Shown here: in pieces, positions 36,249 through 45,539 of the stretch | Layout: every line of letters begins with the position of its first letter | How positions within the stretch are numbered: the stretch's first letter is position 1 | Assembly (NCBI GenBank): GCA_902550555.1 | Contig: CACCZR010000005.1 | Location: 45,002 to 109,001 of the forward strand | DNA: 64,000 bases | Direction of reading: 5' to 3' | Origin: an uncultured SAR116 cluster alpha proteobacterium | GTDB lineage: Bacteria; Pseudomonadota; Alphaproteobacteria; Puniceispirillales; Marisalimonadaceae | Notes under the pieces: generated by a model | The model's input: the letters and a program-made list of their open reading frames with translations, nothing else | What the model was told of the DNA's origin: nothing | Database searches by the model: none | Translations under genes and position numbers: made by a program

Positions 36249-37935
36249 AGTTGATAAAATTACATTAGGTGTAATTCAAGCTGGTTTACAACAAGTTTGT
36301 GATGAAATGGATCTCTCTTTTTCACGTTCTGCTTTTTCTCCTGTGATATCAGAAGCAAATGACAGGTCAAATGGAATTTATTCTGCAATTAATGGAAGCT
36401 TGATTTCGCAGGGGTATAACGGTTTACCGGTCTTTGTTGGTACAATGGAGTATTCTACTTCTGAAATAATCAGACTTATCAAAGAAGAAAAAGTAGAAAA
36501 ACCAGATCCTGGTGATATTTACATAGTAAATGATCCTTATTTGGGTGGCACTCATTTAATGGATGTAAGGTTTGCAAAACCATATTTCAGAAATAAAAAA
36601 ATATGTTTTTGGTTGTCAAATACTGGACATTGGCCTGATATTGGCGGAAGTGTCCCTGGAGGTTTTTCTGCTTCTGCTAATTCAGTAGAACAAGAAGGAT
36701 TAAGATTACCACCTGTAAAATTATTTAAAAAAGGTGTTTTAGATAAAGAGATTTACTCAATTATTTGTTCAAATATTAGGATATCTGAACAAAGGATAGG
36801 TGATGTAAAAGCACAAGAGGCCGCATTACTGGTTGGAGAAGAAAGATTAAATCATCTATTTAATAAATTTGGTGATGAACTTATACATAATTCCATAGAG
36901 GAACTGAGAAAAAGTGGCTCAAATCAAATGAAATCATTTATAAATCAAATTCCAAATGGCATTTATAAATCTAAAGCTTACGTTGATAGTGATGGCATTA
37001 AAAATGTCCCTTTAGAAATAAATCTTGAGGTAAAAAAACAAAAAGATAAACTTATATTTGACCTTTCTAAATCTTCCCTACCATGCATTGGTCCTATGAA
37101 CTCAGTGTTTGCTACGACAAAAAGTTCAATATACTTGGCAATTAGACATATATTTCCTGAAGTTGCTATAAATGGTGGTGCTTTTGAACCTTTAGAAATA
37201 AAAAGGCCTTTAGGAACATTTTTAGATGCAGTTTATCCTAGGCCAGTTTCTGGGTGTGCTGCAGAAGTTTCACAAAGAATTGCTGAAGCAGTTTTTTTAG
37301 CTTTTGTTAATGTTCTAAAGAATAGGGTTACAGCTGCTCCTGCAGGAACTAGTGGGAATTTTGCTTTAGGTGGATTTAATGATCTGGTAGGTAGTAATTT
37401 TGTTATGTATCAATTATCTGGAGGAGGATATGGAGGTAATTCTTTGAATGATGGCATATCAAATGGATGTTCAACAATTGGTATTTCTAAAGCACCTCCA
37501 GTTGAAATAATGGAACAAAAATTTCCAGTTTTATATAATCATTATTCACTTCATGAAAAATCTTCTGGTGCAGGAGAATTCAGAGGTGGATTTGGACTAG
37601 ATTATGAAATAGAAATTTTATCCAAAGAGGCAACAGCAAGTTTTGTAATGGATCATGGGCGATTTGGTCCCCCAGGAGTATTAGGTGGAGCTGATGGTGG
37701 TAAAAATAAAGTAAAAATAAAAAGAAAAAATAAAAAAGATTATGTGCCTGAACATTTGTCTAAGGAACAAGATATAAGATTAAAAAAAGGTGATAAAGTT
37801 CAAGTTCAAACTCCTGGTGGGGGAGGTTTTGGAAATCCAAAGAAAAGAAAAAAACATTTAATTATTAATGATATATTAGAAGAAAAACTTTCACATAAAG
37901 ATGCATTAAAAATATATGGAAAAAAAATTATTTGA
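36241..37935 (+). CDS. Hydantoinase/5-oxoprolinase subunit B family protein (HyuB)
   Basis: A 564-residue partner of HyuA. It shows the family motifs 'SFSRSAFSPVISEANDRSNG', 'DPGDIYIVNDPYLGGTHLMD', 'LSNTGHWPDIGGSVPGG' and 'TPGGGGFGNPKKR' at the C-terminus. The ATG at 36241 overlaps the HyuA stop by 8 bases; an earlier TTG at 36202 would add an unlikely N-terminal tail. Together A and B catalyse ATP-dependent hydrolysis of a cyclic amide in known members. An AMP-forming ligase gene follows 24 bases later. Confidence 0.9.
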   Translation: MIKVDKITLGVIQAGLQQVCDEMDLSFSRSAFSPVISEANDRSNGIYSAINGSLISQGYNGLPVFVGTMEYSTSEIIRLIKEEKVEKPDPGDIYIVNDPYLGGTHLMDVRFAKPYFRNKKICFWLSNTGHWPDIGGSVPGGFSASANSVEQEGLRLPPVKLFKKGVLDKEIYSIICSNIRISEQRIGDVKAQEAALLVGEERLNHLFNKFGDELIHNSIEELRKSGSNQMKSFINQIPNGIYKSKAYVDSDGIKNVPLEINLEVKKQKDKLIFDLSKSSLPCIGPMNSVFATTKSSIYLAIRHIFPEVAINGGAFEPLEIKRPLGTFLDAVYPRPVSGCAAEVSQRIAEAVFLAFVNVLKNRVTAAPAGTSGNFALGGFNDLVGSNFVMYQLSGGGYGGNSLNDGISNGCSTIGISKAPPVEIMEQKFPVLYNHYSLHEKSSGAGEFRGGFGLDYEIEILSKEATASFVMDHGRFGPPGVLGGADGGKNKVKIKRKNKKDYVPEHLSKEQDIRLKKGDKVQVQTPGGGGFGNPKKRKKHLIINDILEEKLSHKDALKIYGKKII

Positions 37936-37959
37936 ATTAATAAAATTTAATATTGTTAG

Positions 37960-39516
37960 ATGATTAAACAGGAAATTCATTTAGAGAATGTTTTTAGCAG
38001 AAATTTAAAATGTTTCAAACACCGCCCACTAAATATATGGGAATTTATTGAAGAATCTATCAGATTACATTCTAAAAAAACATGTATTATTGACGAAAAC
38101 AAAAATTATTCATATTCACAAATTTTGAAATTAGTAAACTCAATAGAAACATTGTTAGTGAAATACAATTTTAAAAAGAAAGATAGAATCGGTATACTTT
38201 TTGAAAATGATATCAGTTTTGTGATTGTTTCATTGTATTGTATTAGAAGAGGCTTAATACTAGTACCTTTAAATCCTAGATCCTCAAGATTTGAAAATAA
38301 TACTATTTTAAATGATTGTAATGCAACTGCTGTGGTTTTTGATACATCCTTAACTGATAAAATTTCTGATATAGAAAAAGATGTGATTAAAATTAGTTTT
38401 AAACTTGAAGATTTAAATAATCCCTCTAATAAAGATTTTTCCAAGGAAGCTAATTTAATTGATACTGAAACTGCTATTATATTATATACCTCTGGAACAA
38501 CTGGAAAACCTAAAGGAGCAATGTTAACACATTTTAATGTAATACATTCTTGTTTACATTATAAAAAAGCTTTTAATTTAACGTCTAATGATCATTCAAT
38601 TTTAGTTGTTCCAGCAAGTCATGTTACAGGAATAGTCGCACATTTTTTACTTATGATATTTATAGGTGGTAGTTTAACTCTTAAAAAGAAATTTGAGGTT
38701 AAAGATTTTTTAAACACCGCTGAAGATCAAGGGTTAACATATTTGATTATGGTGCCTGCAATGTATAATTTATGTATTGAAAGAGGAGAATTTAATAGTT
38801 CAAGATTGTCTAAATGGAGAATTGGTGGATTTGGCGGAGCACCAATGCCAATTGGTACATTGAAAAAACTAAAAAAAGTTCTTCCAAACTTGTCACTTAT
38901 TAACATTTATGGGGCAACAGAAACAACTTCTCCAACTACTATAATGCCAAAAGAATATTCAATTGATAAGTTAAATAGTGTTGGGAAATGTGTTCCAACT
39001 GGTCAAATAAAAATCATTAATGAAAAACAAGAAGAATTAAGGTCAAATCAACACGGTGAATTATTAATCTCAGGCCCAATGGTTATTCCAGGTTATTGGA
39101 ATAATGATGTAGCTACAAAAAAAGAATTTACAGAAAATGGCTTTTGGAAATCAGGTGATGTTGGCTTTAAGGATGAGGAAGGTTATATCTATATATTAGA
39201 TAGAAAAAAAGATATTATTAATAGGGGTGGATATAACGTTTATTCTTCAGAAATTGAAAATTTAATAAGTTTACAAAATGGTGTAATTGAAGTTGCGGTT
39301 ATACCTCATCCAGATGAAATTCTTGGTGAAAAAATTCATGTGGTAATTTTTAAAAATGACTCATTGTTAGTTGATCAATTAAAGTTAATTTGTAAAACTA
39401 AACTAGCTGACTACAAACAACCTGATTATTGGACAGTTGTTAAAGATTATTTGCCCAAAAATAAAAATGGTAAAGTTATGAAAAAAGATTTATCAAAATT
39501 ATATAATTTATTTTAA
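37960..39516 (+). CDS. AMP-forming acyl-CoA synthetase
   Basis: A 518-residue ANL-superfamily ligase. The ATP loop is 'LYTSGTTGKPKGAMLTH', A5 is 'NIYGATETTSPTT', the hinge segment is 'SGDVGFKDEEGYIYILDR', and the C-terminal catalytic lysine is in 'NKNGKVMKKDL'. It directly follows HyuAB on the plus strand, so it may activate the open-chain dicarboxylic acid that ring opening would give. The 14-base gap to the next ligase gene suggests both belong to one transcript. Confidence 0.9.
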   Translation: MIKQEIHLENVFSRNLKCFKHRPLNIWEFIEESIRLHSKKTCIIDENKNYSYSQILKLVNSIETLLVKYNFKKKDRIGILFENDISFVIVSLYCIRRGLILVPLNPRSSRFENNTILNDCNATAVVFDTSLTDKISDIEKDVIKISFKLEDLNNPSNKDFSKEANLIDTETAIILYTSGTTGKPKGAMLTHFNVIHSCLHYKKAFNLTSNDHSILVVPASHVTGIVAHFLLMIFIGGSLTLKKKFEVKDFLNTAEDQGLTYLIMVPAMYNLCIERGEFNSSRLSKWRIGGFGGAPMPIGTLKKLKKVLPNLSLINIYGATETTSPTTIMPKEYSIDKLNSVGKCVPTGQIKIINEKQEELRSNQHGELLISGPMVIPGYWNNDVATKKEFTENGFWKSGDVGFKDEEGYIYILDRKKDIINRGGYNVYSSEIENLISLQNGVIEVAVIPHPDEILGEKIHVVIFKNDSLLVDQLKLICKTKLADYKQPDYWTVVKDYLPKNKNGKVMKKDLSKLYNLF

Positions 39517-39530
39517 GTAGGAGATAATTT

Positions 39531-41153
39531 ATGAAAGGTTTAATGCAAGATCATCCATTGTTGATTTCATCAATATTTGAGCATGCAATTAATAATTACC
39601 CAACCCAAGAAATAGTAAGTAATTCAGTTGAGGGGGGTATTCATAAATATACTTATGAAGACTGGGGTAATAGAACAAAACAATTAGCTAATGCACTAAA
39701 GGATTATGGTGTTTTAGAAGGTGACAGAATTGGAACATTAGCGTGGAATGGTTACAGGCATTTAGAACTTTATTATGCAACTTCTTCTAGTGGTTTAATT
39801 TGTCATACCATGAACCCAAGGTTACATCACGATCAAATAGCTTACATTGTAAATCATGCAGAAGATAAAATCATTTTTGTCGATTTAAACATTGTAGATT
39901 TGATCAAACTAGCAGCGCCAAGCTTTAAATCGGTTAAAGCTATTGTGGTTATGACTGATAGTAAAAATATGATCGATTTAGAATTATCTAATGGTATTGA
40001 AGTTTTATGTTACGAAGACTTTATTGATAAAAAACCAATTGAATTTGATTGGCCAAATTTAGATGAAAAAACTGCATCATCGCTATGTTATACTTCAGGA
40101 ACAACTGGAAATCCAAAAGGTGTATTATATACTCATAGATCAACTGTTCTTCATGCTTATGGGATTAATCTAAAAGATGCAATACCATATGGCGCAAAAG
40201 ATGTTGTGATGCCAGTTGTACCAATGTTTCATGTAAATGCATGGGGGACACCTTATGCTGCGGCTATGTGTGGAACAAAATTTGTATTTCCTGGTGCTAA
40301 ATTAGATGGTGAAAGTTTAACTGATTTAATGAATCAAGAGAAAGTAACAATATCATTAGGGGTTCCAACTATTTGGTTATTACTATTAAATCATTTGAGA
40401 GACAGTGGCAAAAAACTAGATACAGTCCAAAGATTAATTATTGGTGGTTCAGCATGTCCAAGAACATTATTTGAAGGTTTTGGGGAAGAATACAATGTAG
40501 ATGTTATACATGCATGGGGTATGACAGAAATGAGTCCGATTGGAACTGCAAATATGCCTTTATATAATACTACAGTAAAAAATAAAGAAGAATATTATGA
40601 TCAAAAAATACCTCAAGGAAGAACTGTTTTTGGCCATCAAATGAAGCTCATTGATGATGAAGGTAACATAATGCCAAATGATGGCAAAACACAAGGAAGA
40701 TTGCTTTCAAGAGGTTATTGGGTTTTAAAAAGTTATTATAATGACGACACTCAAAAAGACAGGTTCTTTGACGGTGGATGGTTTGATACTGGAGATATTG
40801 CCACAATTGATAAAAATGGATTTATGACAGTAACAGATAGAAATAAAGATATTATTAAATCAGGAGGAGAATGGATAAGTTCTATTGATTTAGAAAATAT
40901 TTGTGTAGGCCATCCCTCAGTAGCTAATGCAGCTGCAATTGCAATTCCAGATGAGAAATGGGATGAAAGGCCTATGATTGTTGTTCAACTTTTACCAGGT
41001 AAAGAAGTTTCAAAAGATGAAATTTTAAATTTCTACTCAGGTAAAATTCCCAAATGGATGATACCAGATAGAGTAGAGTTTGTAGATAACATACCCTTAG
41101 GTGCAACAGGTAAAATTTTGAAAACTAAATTGAGGGATATGTTCATTAATTAG
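39531..41153 (+). CDS. Medium/long-chain fatty acid-CoA ligase (AlkK/FadD-type)
   Basis: A 540-residue ANL-superfamily ligase of the fatty-acid branch. It has 'CYTSGTTGNPKGVLYTH', 'VVPMFHVNAWGTPYAAAM', 'IHAWGMTEMSPIGT', 'FDTGDIATIDKNGFMTVTDR' and the terminal lysine in 'LGATGKILKTK'. The ATG at 39531 has AGGAG seven bases upstream. Compared with the preceding ligase it has the longer FadD-like N-terminus and the 'PMFHVNAWG' motif seen in medium-chain enzymes. It ends one base before the convergent SDR gene. Confidence 0.91.
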   Translation: MKGLMQDHPLLISSIFEHAINNYPTQEIVSNSVEGGIHKYTYEDWGNRTKQLANALKDYGVLEGDRIGTLAWNGYRHLELYYATSSSGLICHTMNPRLHHDQIAYIVNHAEDKIIFVDLNIVDLIKLAAPSFKSVKAIVVMTDSKNMIDLELSNGIEVLCYEDFIDKKPIEFDWPNLDEKTASSLCYTSGTTGNPKGVLYTHRSTVLHAYGINLKDAIPYGAKDVVMPVVPMFHVNAWGTPYAAAMCGTKFVFPGAKLDGESLTDLMNQEKVTISLGVPTIWLLLLNHLRDSGKKLDTVQRLIIGGSACPRTLFEGFGEEYNVDVIHAWGMTEMSPIGTANMPLYNTTVKNKEEYYDQKIPQGRTVFGHQMKLIDDEGNIMPNDGKTQGRLLSRGYWVLKSYYNDDTQKDRFFDGGWFDTGDIATIDKNGFMTVTDRNKDIIKSGGEWISSIDLENICVGHPSVANAAAIAIPDEKWDERPMIVVQLLPGKEVSKDEILNFYSGKIPKWMIPDRVEFVDNIPLGATGKILKTKLRDMFIN

Positions 41154-41936
41154 TTAGACCATGTGACGTCTGGCAATTAGTGACCCACCGTCAACTGGTA
41201 ATACTATTCCAGTAATGTAAGCACTTGCTTTTGAGGAAAGAAAGATAGCTGCTCCTGCCATGTCTTCAGGTACGCCTATTCTTTTTCTTGGTACAGAGTT
41301 TATTATTTCTTTTTCATACTTTTTTAAAGTTTCATTCATCATTTGACTTTGAAAAGGTCCTGGAGCAATGGCATTGATGTTAATATTTCTCTCTGCCAAT
41401 CTATTAGCCAACACCCTTGTTAATTGATGCACGGCAGCTTTTGAAGCTGGATATGAATATGTTTCAGCTCGAGGTATCCCAATTCCATCAATAGAGCCAA
41501 CATTAATAACTCTAGAGGGATCCGAATTAGTGCCACTTTTTTCAAGCAATTTAACAAACTTTTGAGTTAAAAAAAATATTGATTTAACATTTGTATCCAT
41601 AACTTTGTCCCAACCATTTTCTGGAAAATTGTCAAAGTCTGCACCCCAGGCTGCTCCAGCATTATTGACTAAAATATGCAATTTTTTTTCATTTTTATTA
41701 ATTGTTGAAAATAAAGTCTGTATTTCATTTATTTGCGTAAGATCTGCTGGTATTGATATACATTGACCAAACTTTGATAATCTCATGGCTGTATTATCAC
41801 ATTGTTCTTTTTTTCTTGAAGAAATATAAGTTTTTACCCCTTGCTTAACAAAACCTTCGGCAATCATTTCGCCTATACCTCTTGACCCACCTGTAATTAA
41901 AGCCACCTTACCTTTTATATCAAAAAGATTATCCAT
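41154..41936 (-). CDS. Short-chain dehydrogenase/reductase (SDR)
   Basis: A 260-residue classical SDR. The NAD(P) loop is 'LITGGSRGIGEMIAEG', the structural 'NNAG' motif follows, and the catalytic Ser and Tyr-x-x-x-Lys are in 'NVGSIDG' and 'YPASKAAVHQL'. The C-terminus ends with the typical 'GIVLPVDGGSLI'. It converges on the preceding CoA ligase and diverges from the phosphotransferase gene across a 74-base spacer. A hydroxy- or keto-acyl substrate is likely given the neighbours, but is not specified. Confidence 0.92.
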   Translation of the reverse strand: MDNLFDIKGKVALITGGSRGIGEMIAEGFVKQGVKTYISSRKKEQCDNTAMRLSKFGQCISIPADLTQINEIQTLFSTINKNEKKLHILVNNAGAAWGADFDNFPENGWDKVMDTNVKSIFFLTQKFVKLLEKSGTNSDPSRVINVGSIDGIGIPRAETYSYPASKAAVHQLTRVLANRLAERNININAIAPGPFQSQMMNETLKKYEKEIINSVPRKRIGVPEDMAGAAIFLSSKASAYITGIVLPVDGGSLIARRHMV

Positions 41937-42010
41937 ATAAACACCTTCACTTGTAATAAAATTTATAATAATTTAATTAAAAAAAAATTAAATTAAAAAC
42001 ATTAGCAACA

Positions 42011-43090
42011 ATGAATACTGAACTTATAGAAGTTAGAAAAGATGAAAAACTAAATGAAGAAAGTTTAAAATTATTTTTCTCAGATTTGTTAAAAAGTAAA
42101 ATAAATAACTTTAGTTTAAAACAATTTAGCGGAGGTCATGCAAATTTAACTTATTTGATTTCAGTCAATGATGAAGAGTACGTATTAAGAAGACCGCCTT
42201 TAGGGCCAATAGCTCCATCAGCTCATGATATGAAAAGAGAGCATAAAGTACAAAGATCATTACATAGTGTTTTTCCTTTAGTTCCAAATAGCATTTATTT
42301 TAGTGATGATGTGTCTATCGTAGGAAGTCAATTTCACATTATTGAAAGGAAAAATGGATTTGTAATCAGAAAAGAATTTCCTGATTTTTTACCATTAAAT
42401 TTAAATTTCATAAATGAAATGTCTGATCAAATGATAAAGATTTTGTCTGATTTACATAAAATTAATCCTATTAAGGTTGGTTTAGAAAAATTGGGTAAAC
42501 CAGAAGGTTTTGTAGAAAGACAATTACTAGGGTGGGAAAAAAGATGGAAATTAGCAACAGAAAATACATCACTAAATACTATCTTTGATGATTTACTAGA
42601 AAATTTAAAATTAAATATTCCAAAGTCAAAAATTGTTTCGATTATTCATAATGATTTTAAATTAGATAATATAATGTGGAATAATAGTAATTTTTTAATT
42701 CCTGAAGCGATATTTGATTGGGATATGTGTACTTTAGGCGATCCACTTATGGATTTAGGGCATATGTTAAACTACTGGATAGATAAAGAAGATGATAAAG
42801 ATGCAAAGCTGATCACTTCAATGCCAACAACTGGAAACAAAATTTTGTTTCCTTTGAAAAGTGAAATTATTAAGCTATATTCAAAATATACGGGTTTTGA
42901 TGTAAAAAATATAAATTGGTATTATGCATTTGGAGCCTTTAAATTATCTGTTATTTTACAGCAAATTTATGTTAGGTATTTAAAAGGGCAAACTAAGGAT
43001 AAAAGGTTTGCAAATTTTAATAAAAGAATTAATGCTCTGATTAAAAGAGCAAATGGAATAAATTTAAATGAGGTTGGAGAAAAAAAATGA
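42011..43090 (+). CDS. Phosphotransferase family protein (APH/ACAD10-type kinase domain)
   Basis: A 359-residue aminoglycoside-phosphotransferase-fold kinase. The nucleotide loop is in '[15 protein letters not shown]', the ATP lysine/arginine segment is '[15 protein letters not shown]', the catalytic loop is '[15 protein letters not shown]' and the metal-binding aspartate is in '[13 protein letters not shown]'. The gene overlaps an acyl-CoA dehydrogenase gene by 4 bases (ATGA). In animals these two domains are fused as ACAD10/11; in Pseudomonas putida a similar pair (LvaA and LvaC) converts 4-hydroxyacyl-CoA through a 4-phospho intermediate. The pairing suggests the same chemistry. Confidence 0.88.
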   Translation: MNTELIEVRKDEKLNEESLKLFFSDLLKSKINNFSLKQFSGGHANLTYLISVNDEEYVLRRPPLGPIAPSAHDMKREHKVQRSLHSVFPLVPNSIYFSDDVSIVGSQFHIIERKNGFVIRKEFPDFLPLNLNFINEMSDQMIKILSDLHKINPIKVGLEKLGKPEGFVERQLLGWEKRWKLATENTSLNTIFDDLLENLKLNIPKSKIVSIIHNDFKLDNIMWNNSNFLIPEAIFDWDMCTLGDPLMDLGHMLNYWIDKEDDKDAKLITSMPTTGNKILFPLKSEIIKLYSKYTGFDVKNINWYYAFGAFKLSVILQQIYVRYLKGQTKDKRFANFNKRINALIKRANGINLNEVGEKK

Positions 43091-44289
43091 ATTTTGAGTT
43101 TTCTAATAAAGTTATAGAATTACAAAATAAATTAACAAATTTTATGAATGAAAACGTTTACAAAAACGAAGAAGTTTTTGAAGATCAATTAAATAAAAAT
43201 GGACGTTGGACTATACCAACTATTCTTGAGGAATTAAAAGAAAAAGCAAAAAAAGAAGGATTATGGAATTTGTTTTTACCTGAAAGTGATTTAGGAGCTG
43301 GTCTTAAAAATATTGAATATGCTCCTTTATGTGAAATCATGGGAAGATCTCCGATTGGCGCTGAAATTTTCAATTGTTCTGCTCCAGATACAGGTAATAT
43401 GGAAGTTTTTGTTAGATATGGAACTGATAATCAGAAAGAAAAGTGGTTAAATCCTCTATTAAATGGAGAGATTAGGTCTGCATTTGCAATGACTGAGCCT
43501 AATGTTGCATCTTCTGATGCATCCAATATTCAAGGTTCAATTGTTAGAGATGGTGATCATTATATTATCAATGCAAGGAAGTGGTGGACTTCAGGAGCTA
43601 TGGATCCAAGATGTAAGATTATGATTTTTATGGGTAAATCCGATCCAAATGCAGAGAAGTATAAGCAACAATCTATGATTTTGGTGCCTATTGATACTAA
43701 AGGGGTAAAAGTTTTACGTCATTTACCGGTGTTTGGCTATGATGATGCACCTCATGGTCATGCTGAGGTTGAGTTCGACAATGTAAGAGTTCCTGTTGAG
43801 AATATACTGCTCGGTGAAGGCAGGGGGTTTGAAATTGCTCAGGGTAGGCTTGGTCCAGGTAGAATACATCATTGTATGAGATTGATTGGTCAGGCTGAAA
43901 GAGCATTAGAATTAATGGTTGCTCGTGCAAAGTCTAGAGTTGCTTTTGGAAAAACACTTGCTGAACAAGGTGTTGTTATGGATCAAATAGCTTCAAGTCG
44001 TTCTGAAATAGAGCAATCTAGATTATTGGTTTTAAAAGCTGCTCACATGATGGATACAGTAGGTAACAAAGTAGCTCGTAAGGAAATTGCTATGATCAAA
44101 GTAGTGGTTCCGAACATGGCTGCAAGAGTTATAGACAGGGCGATACAGGTTCATGGAGGTGGTGGAGTTTCATCTGATTTTCCTTTATCATACGCATATG
44201 CCAATGCAAGATATTTAAGACTTGCAGATGGTCCTGATGAAGTTCACAACATGACTATAGCTAGATTAGAATTAAAAGATAAAAATTAA
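43087..44289 (+). CDS. Acyl-CoA dehydrogenase (ACAD10/11- or LvaC-like)
   Basis: A 400-residue flavin-dependent acyl-CoA dehydrogenase. Characteristic segments are '[20 protein letters not shown]', '[13 protein letters not shown]', '[19 protein letters not shown]' and '[20 protein letters not shown]'. It is translationally coupled to the kinase-like gene upstream. Enzymes of this subgroup catalyse elimination of phosphate from 4-phosphoacyl-CoA, giving an enoyl-CoA that enters beta-oxidation; this is known for ACAD11 and LvaC and is inferred here. The stop codon abuts a short inverted repeat at 44290-44305. Confidence 0.9.
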   Translation: MNFEFSNKVIELQNKLTNFMNENVYKNEEVFEDQLNKNGRWTIPTILEELKEKAKKEGLWNLFLPESDLGAGLKNIEYAPLCEIMGRSPIGAEIFNCSAPDTGNMEVFVRYGTDNQKEKWLNPLLNGEIRSAFAMTEPNVASSDASNIQGSIVRDGDHYIINARKWWTSGAMDPRCKIMIFMGKSDPNAEKYKQQSMILVPIDTKGVKVLRHLPVFGYDDAPHGHAEVEFDNVRVPVENILLGEGRGFEIAQGRLGPGRIHHCMRLIGQAERALELMVARAKSRVAFGKTLAEQGVVMDQIASSRSEIEQSRLLVLKAAHMMDTVGNKVARKEIAMIKVVVPNMAARVIDRAIQVHGGGGVSSDFPLSYAYANARYLRLADGPDEVHNMTIARLELKDKN

Positions 44290-44305
44290 TTAGGAAAAAT
44301 CCTAA
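44290..44305 (+). repeat. Short inverted repeat, copy 1 (TTAGGA - 4 nt - TCCTAA)
   Basis: A 6-bp perfect stem around the loop AAAA, placed directly after the acyl-CoA dehydrogenase stop and 4 bases before the next ATG at 44310. Near-identical copies with loop AATA lie at 56517-56532 and 57759-57774. Too short to be a strong terminator. It may be a protein-binding site or a minimal hairpin that hides or presents the ribosome site. Confidence 0.6.
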
Positions 44306-44309
44306 TATA

Positions 44310-45539
44310 ATGTTTAACTTTACTAGCTTTAAGTCAATAATATCTAAAGATGATATTTCAAATAATGTAATTAAGTTAAGTTCTATTGAAAGAATATTTG
44401 AGGACTCATATGTATTTTGTCAAAAAGTTTTTGGTTTCAAGTCAATAAAAAATTCTAGTACTTCACTTAAAACTGTTAGAATAAACTCTATTAATGATGA
44501 TATTTATATAAACACTAAAATATCAAAAATTAACAATAAAAAAGTAAAATTTGAGAATACTTTAATGGTCTCATCAGGCATTAAAGAAAGTAAAATTGGT
44601 GTTAGAGTTTTCGAAGTCAACGAAGTTTTTGAAAATTTGCTAAAAAATACGAAGGTTTTTGATCAAAAATTAAACTTTTTTTCTTCTTATAAAGGTATAG
44701 TTCGGACTGAAGAATGTGACCAAATGTATCACATGAACGTTCAGTTTTATTTTGACAAACATTCTAAAGCTCTAAAAAAATTTACAAATCATATTTTCAA
44801 AAATGAACTTTTTAAAATTAAATCTGAAAGATGTATCTTTTACAAAGAAGTACATGAATTTTCCGCACTAGAGATAGTGATTTTTGTAAAAAAATTAAAA
44901 AAAAATCATTTAACTTTGCAATCTAAACTTTATTGTACTTCAAAACATTATGTTTCAGCTTATTTTGAAACTGAAATTGCATTTGAAAGTGATGCAAAGC
45001 AAATTTTTAAAGCTATTGATCGTTTATTACAAAAGAAACAAAACACTTTTGTGAACGATTTTAATTTTATAAAATTAAGAAAAATTAGACCGTTTAGAAT
45101 TTTAAAAAAACCCTCAGAAAACTCTATTATCACTTGCAAAAAAGCTTCAAATACGTGGGACCTTGATTTTGATGGGTATGCCACTCATAAATTTCTTATA
45201 TCTTGTGTTTCAGATGCAGCCACTCAATTATTTACAAAATGTGGAGTTAATCATAAATGGAGAGCAAACTATCAAATTGGTTCAGCTGCTTTAGATTATA
45301 TTGTTAGATATTATAATTATCCTACAATTGGGATGGCAGTTTCTTTGAAATCAAACTTTATTGAAATTAACGAAAAATCTTTTAAATTTTGTCATCATCT
45401 TATTGATGATGCCTCAAATAGAGTTTTGATGGATATCCAAATAGTTGCAGTACTTTTTGATTTAAAGAAAAGAGTTGCTATTAAATTACCAAAAAGTTTT
45501 AGAAAAAAAGCAGAAGCCCTTTTAATTAAAAATCAGTAA
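44310..45539 (+). CDS. Multi-hotdog thioesterase-like protein
   Basis: A 409-residue protein whose sequence can be read as three hotdog-like modules. The clearest, around residues 130-235, has 'GIVRTEECDQMYHMNVQFYF', like the 'DxxGHMN' active region of 4-hydroxybenzoyl-CoA-type thioesterases. A C-terminal one (about 285-400) has 'DLDFDGYATHKFLISCVSDA'. The N-terminal part is only weakly similar ('SIERIFEDSYVFCQK'). Family enzymes hydrolyse acyl-CoA thioesters. It lies 20 bases after the phosphotransferase and acyl-CoA dehydrogenase pair and may belong with them. The exact function is not recognised. Confidence 0.6.
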   Translation: MFNFTSFKSIISKDDISNNVIKLSSIERIFEDSYVFCQKVFGFKSIKNSSTSLKTVRINSINDDIYINTKISKINNKKVKFENTLMVSSGIKESKIGVRVFEVNEVFENLLKNTKVFDQKLNFFSSYKGIVRTEECDQMYHMNVQFYFDKHSKALKKFTNHIFKNELFKIKSERCIFYKEVHEFSALEIVIFVKKLKKNHLTLQSKLYCTSKHYVSAYFETEIAFESDAKQIFKAIDRLLQKKQNTFVNDFNFIKLRKIRPFRILKKPSENSIITCKKASNTWDLDFDGYATHKFLISCVSDAATQLFTKCGVNHKWRANYQIGSAALDYIVRYYNYPTIGMAVSLKSNFIEINEKSFKFCHHLIDDASNRVLMDIQIVAVLFDLKKRVAIKLPKSFRKKAEALLIKNQ

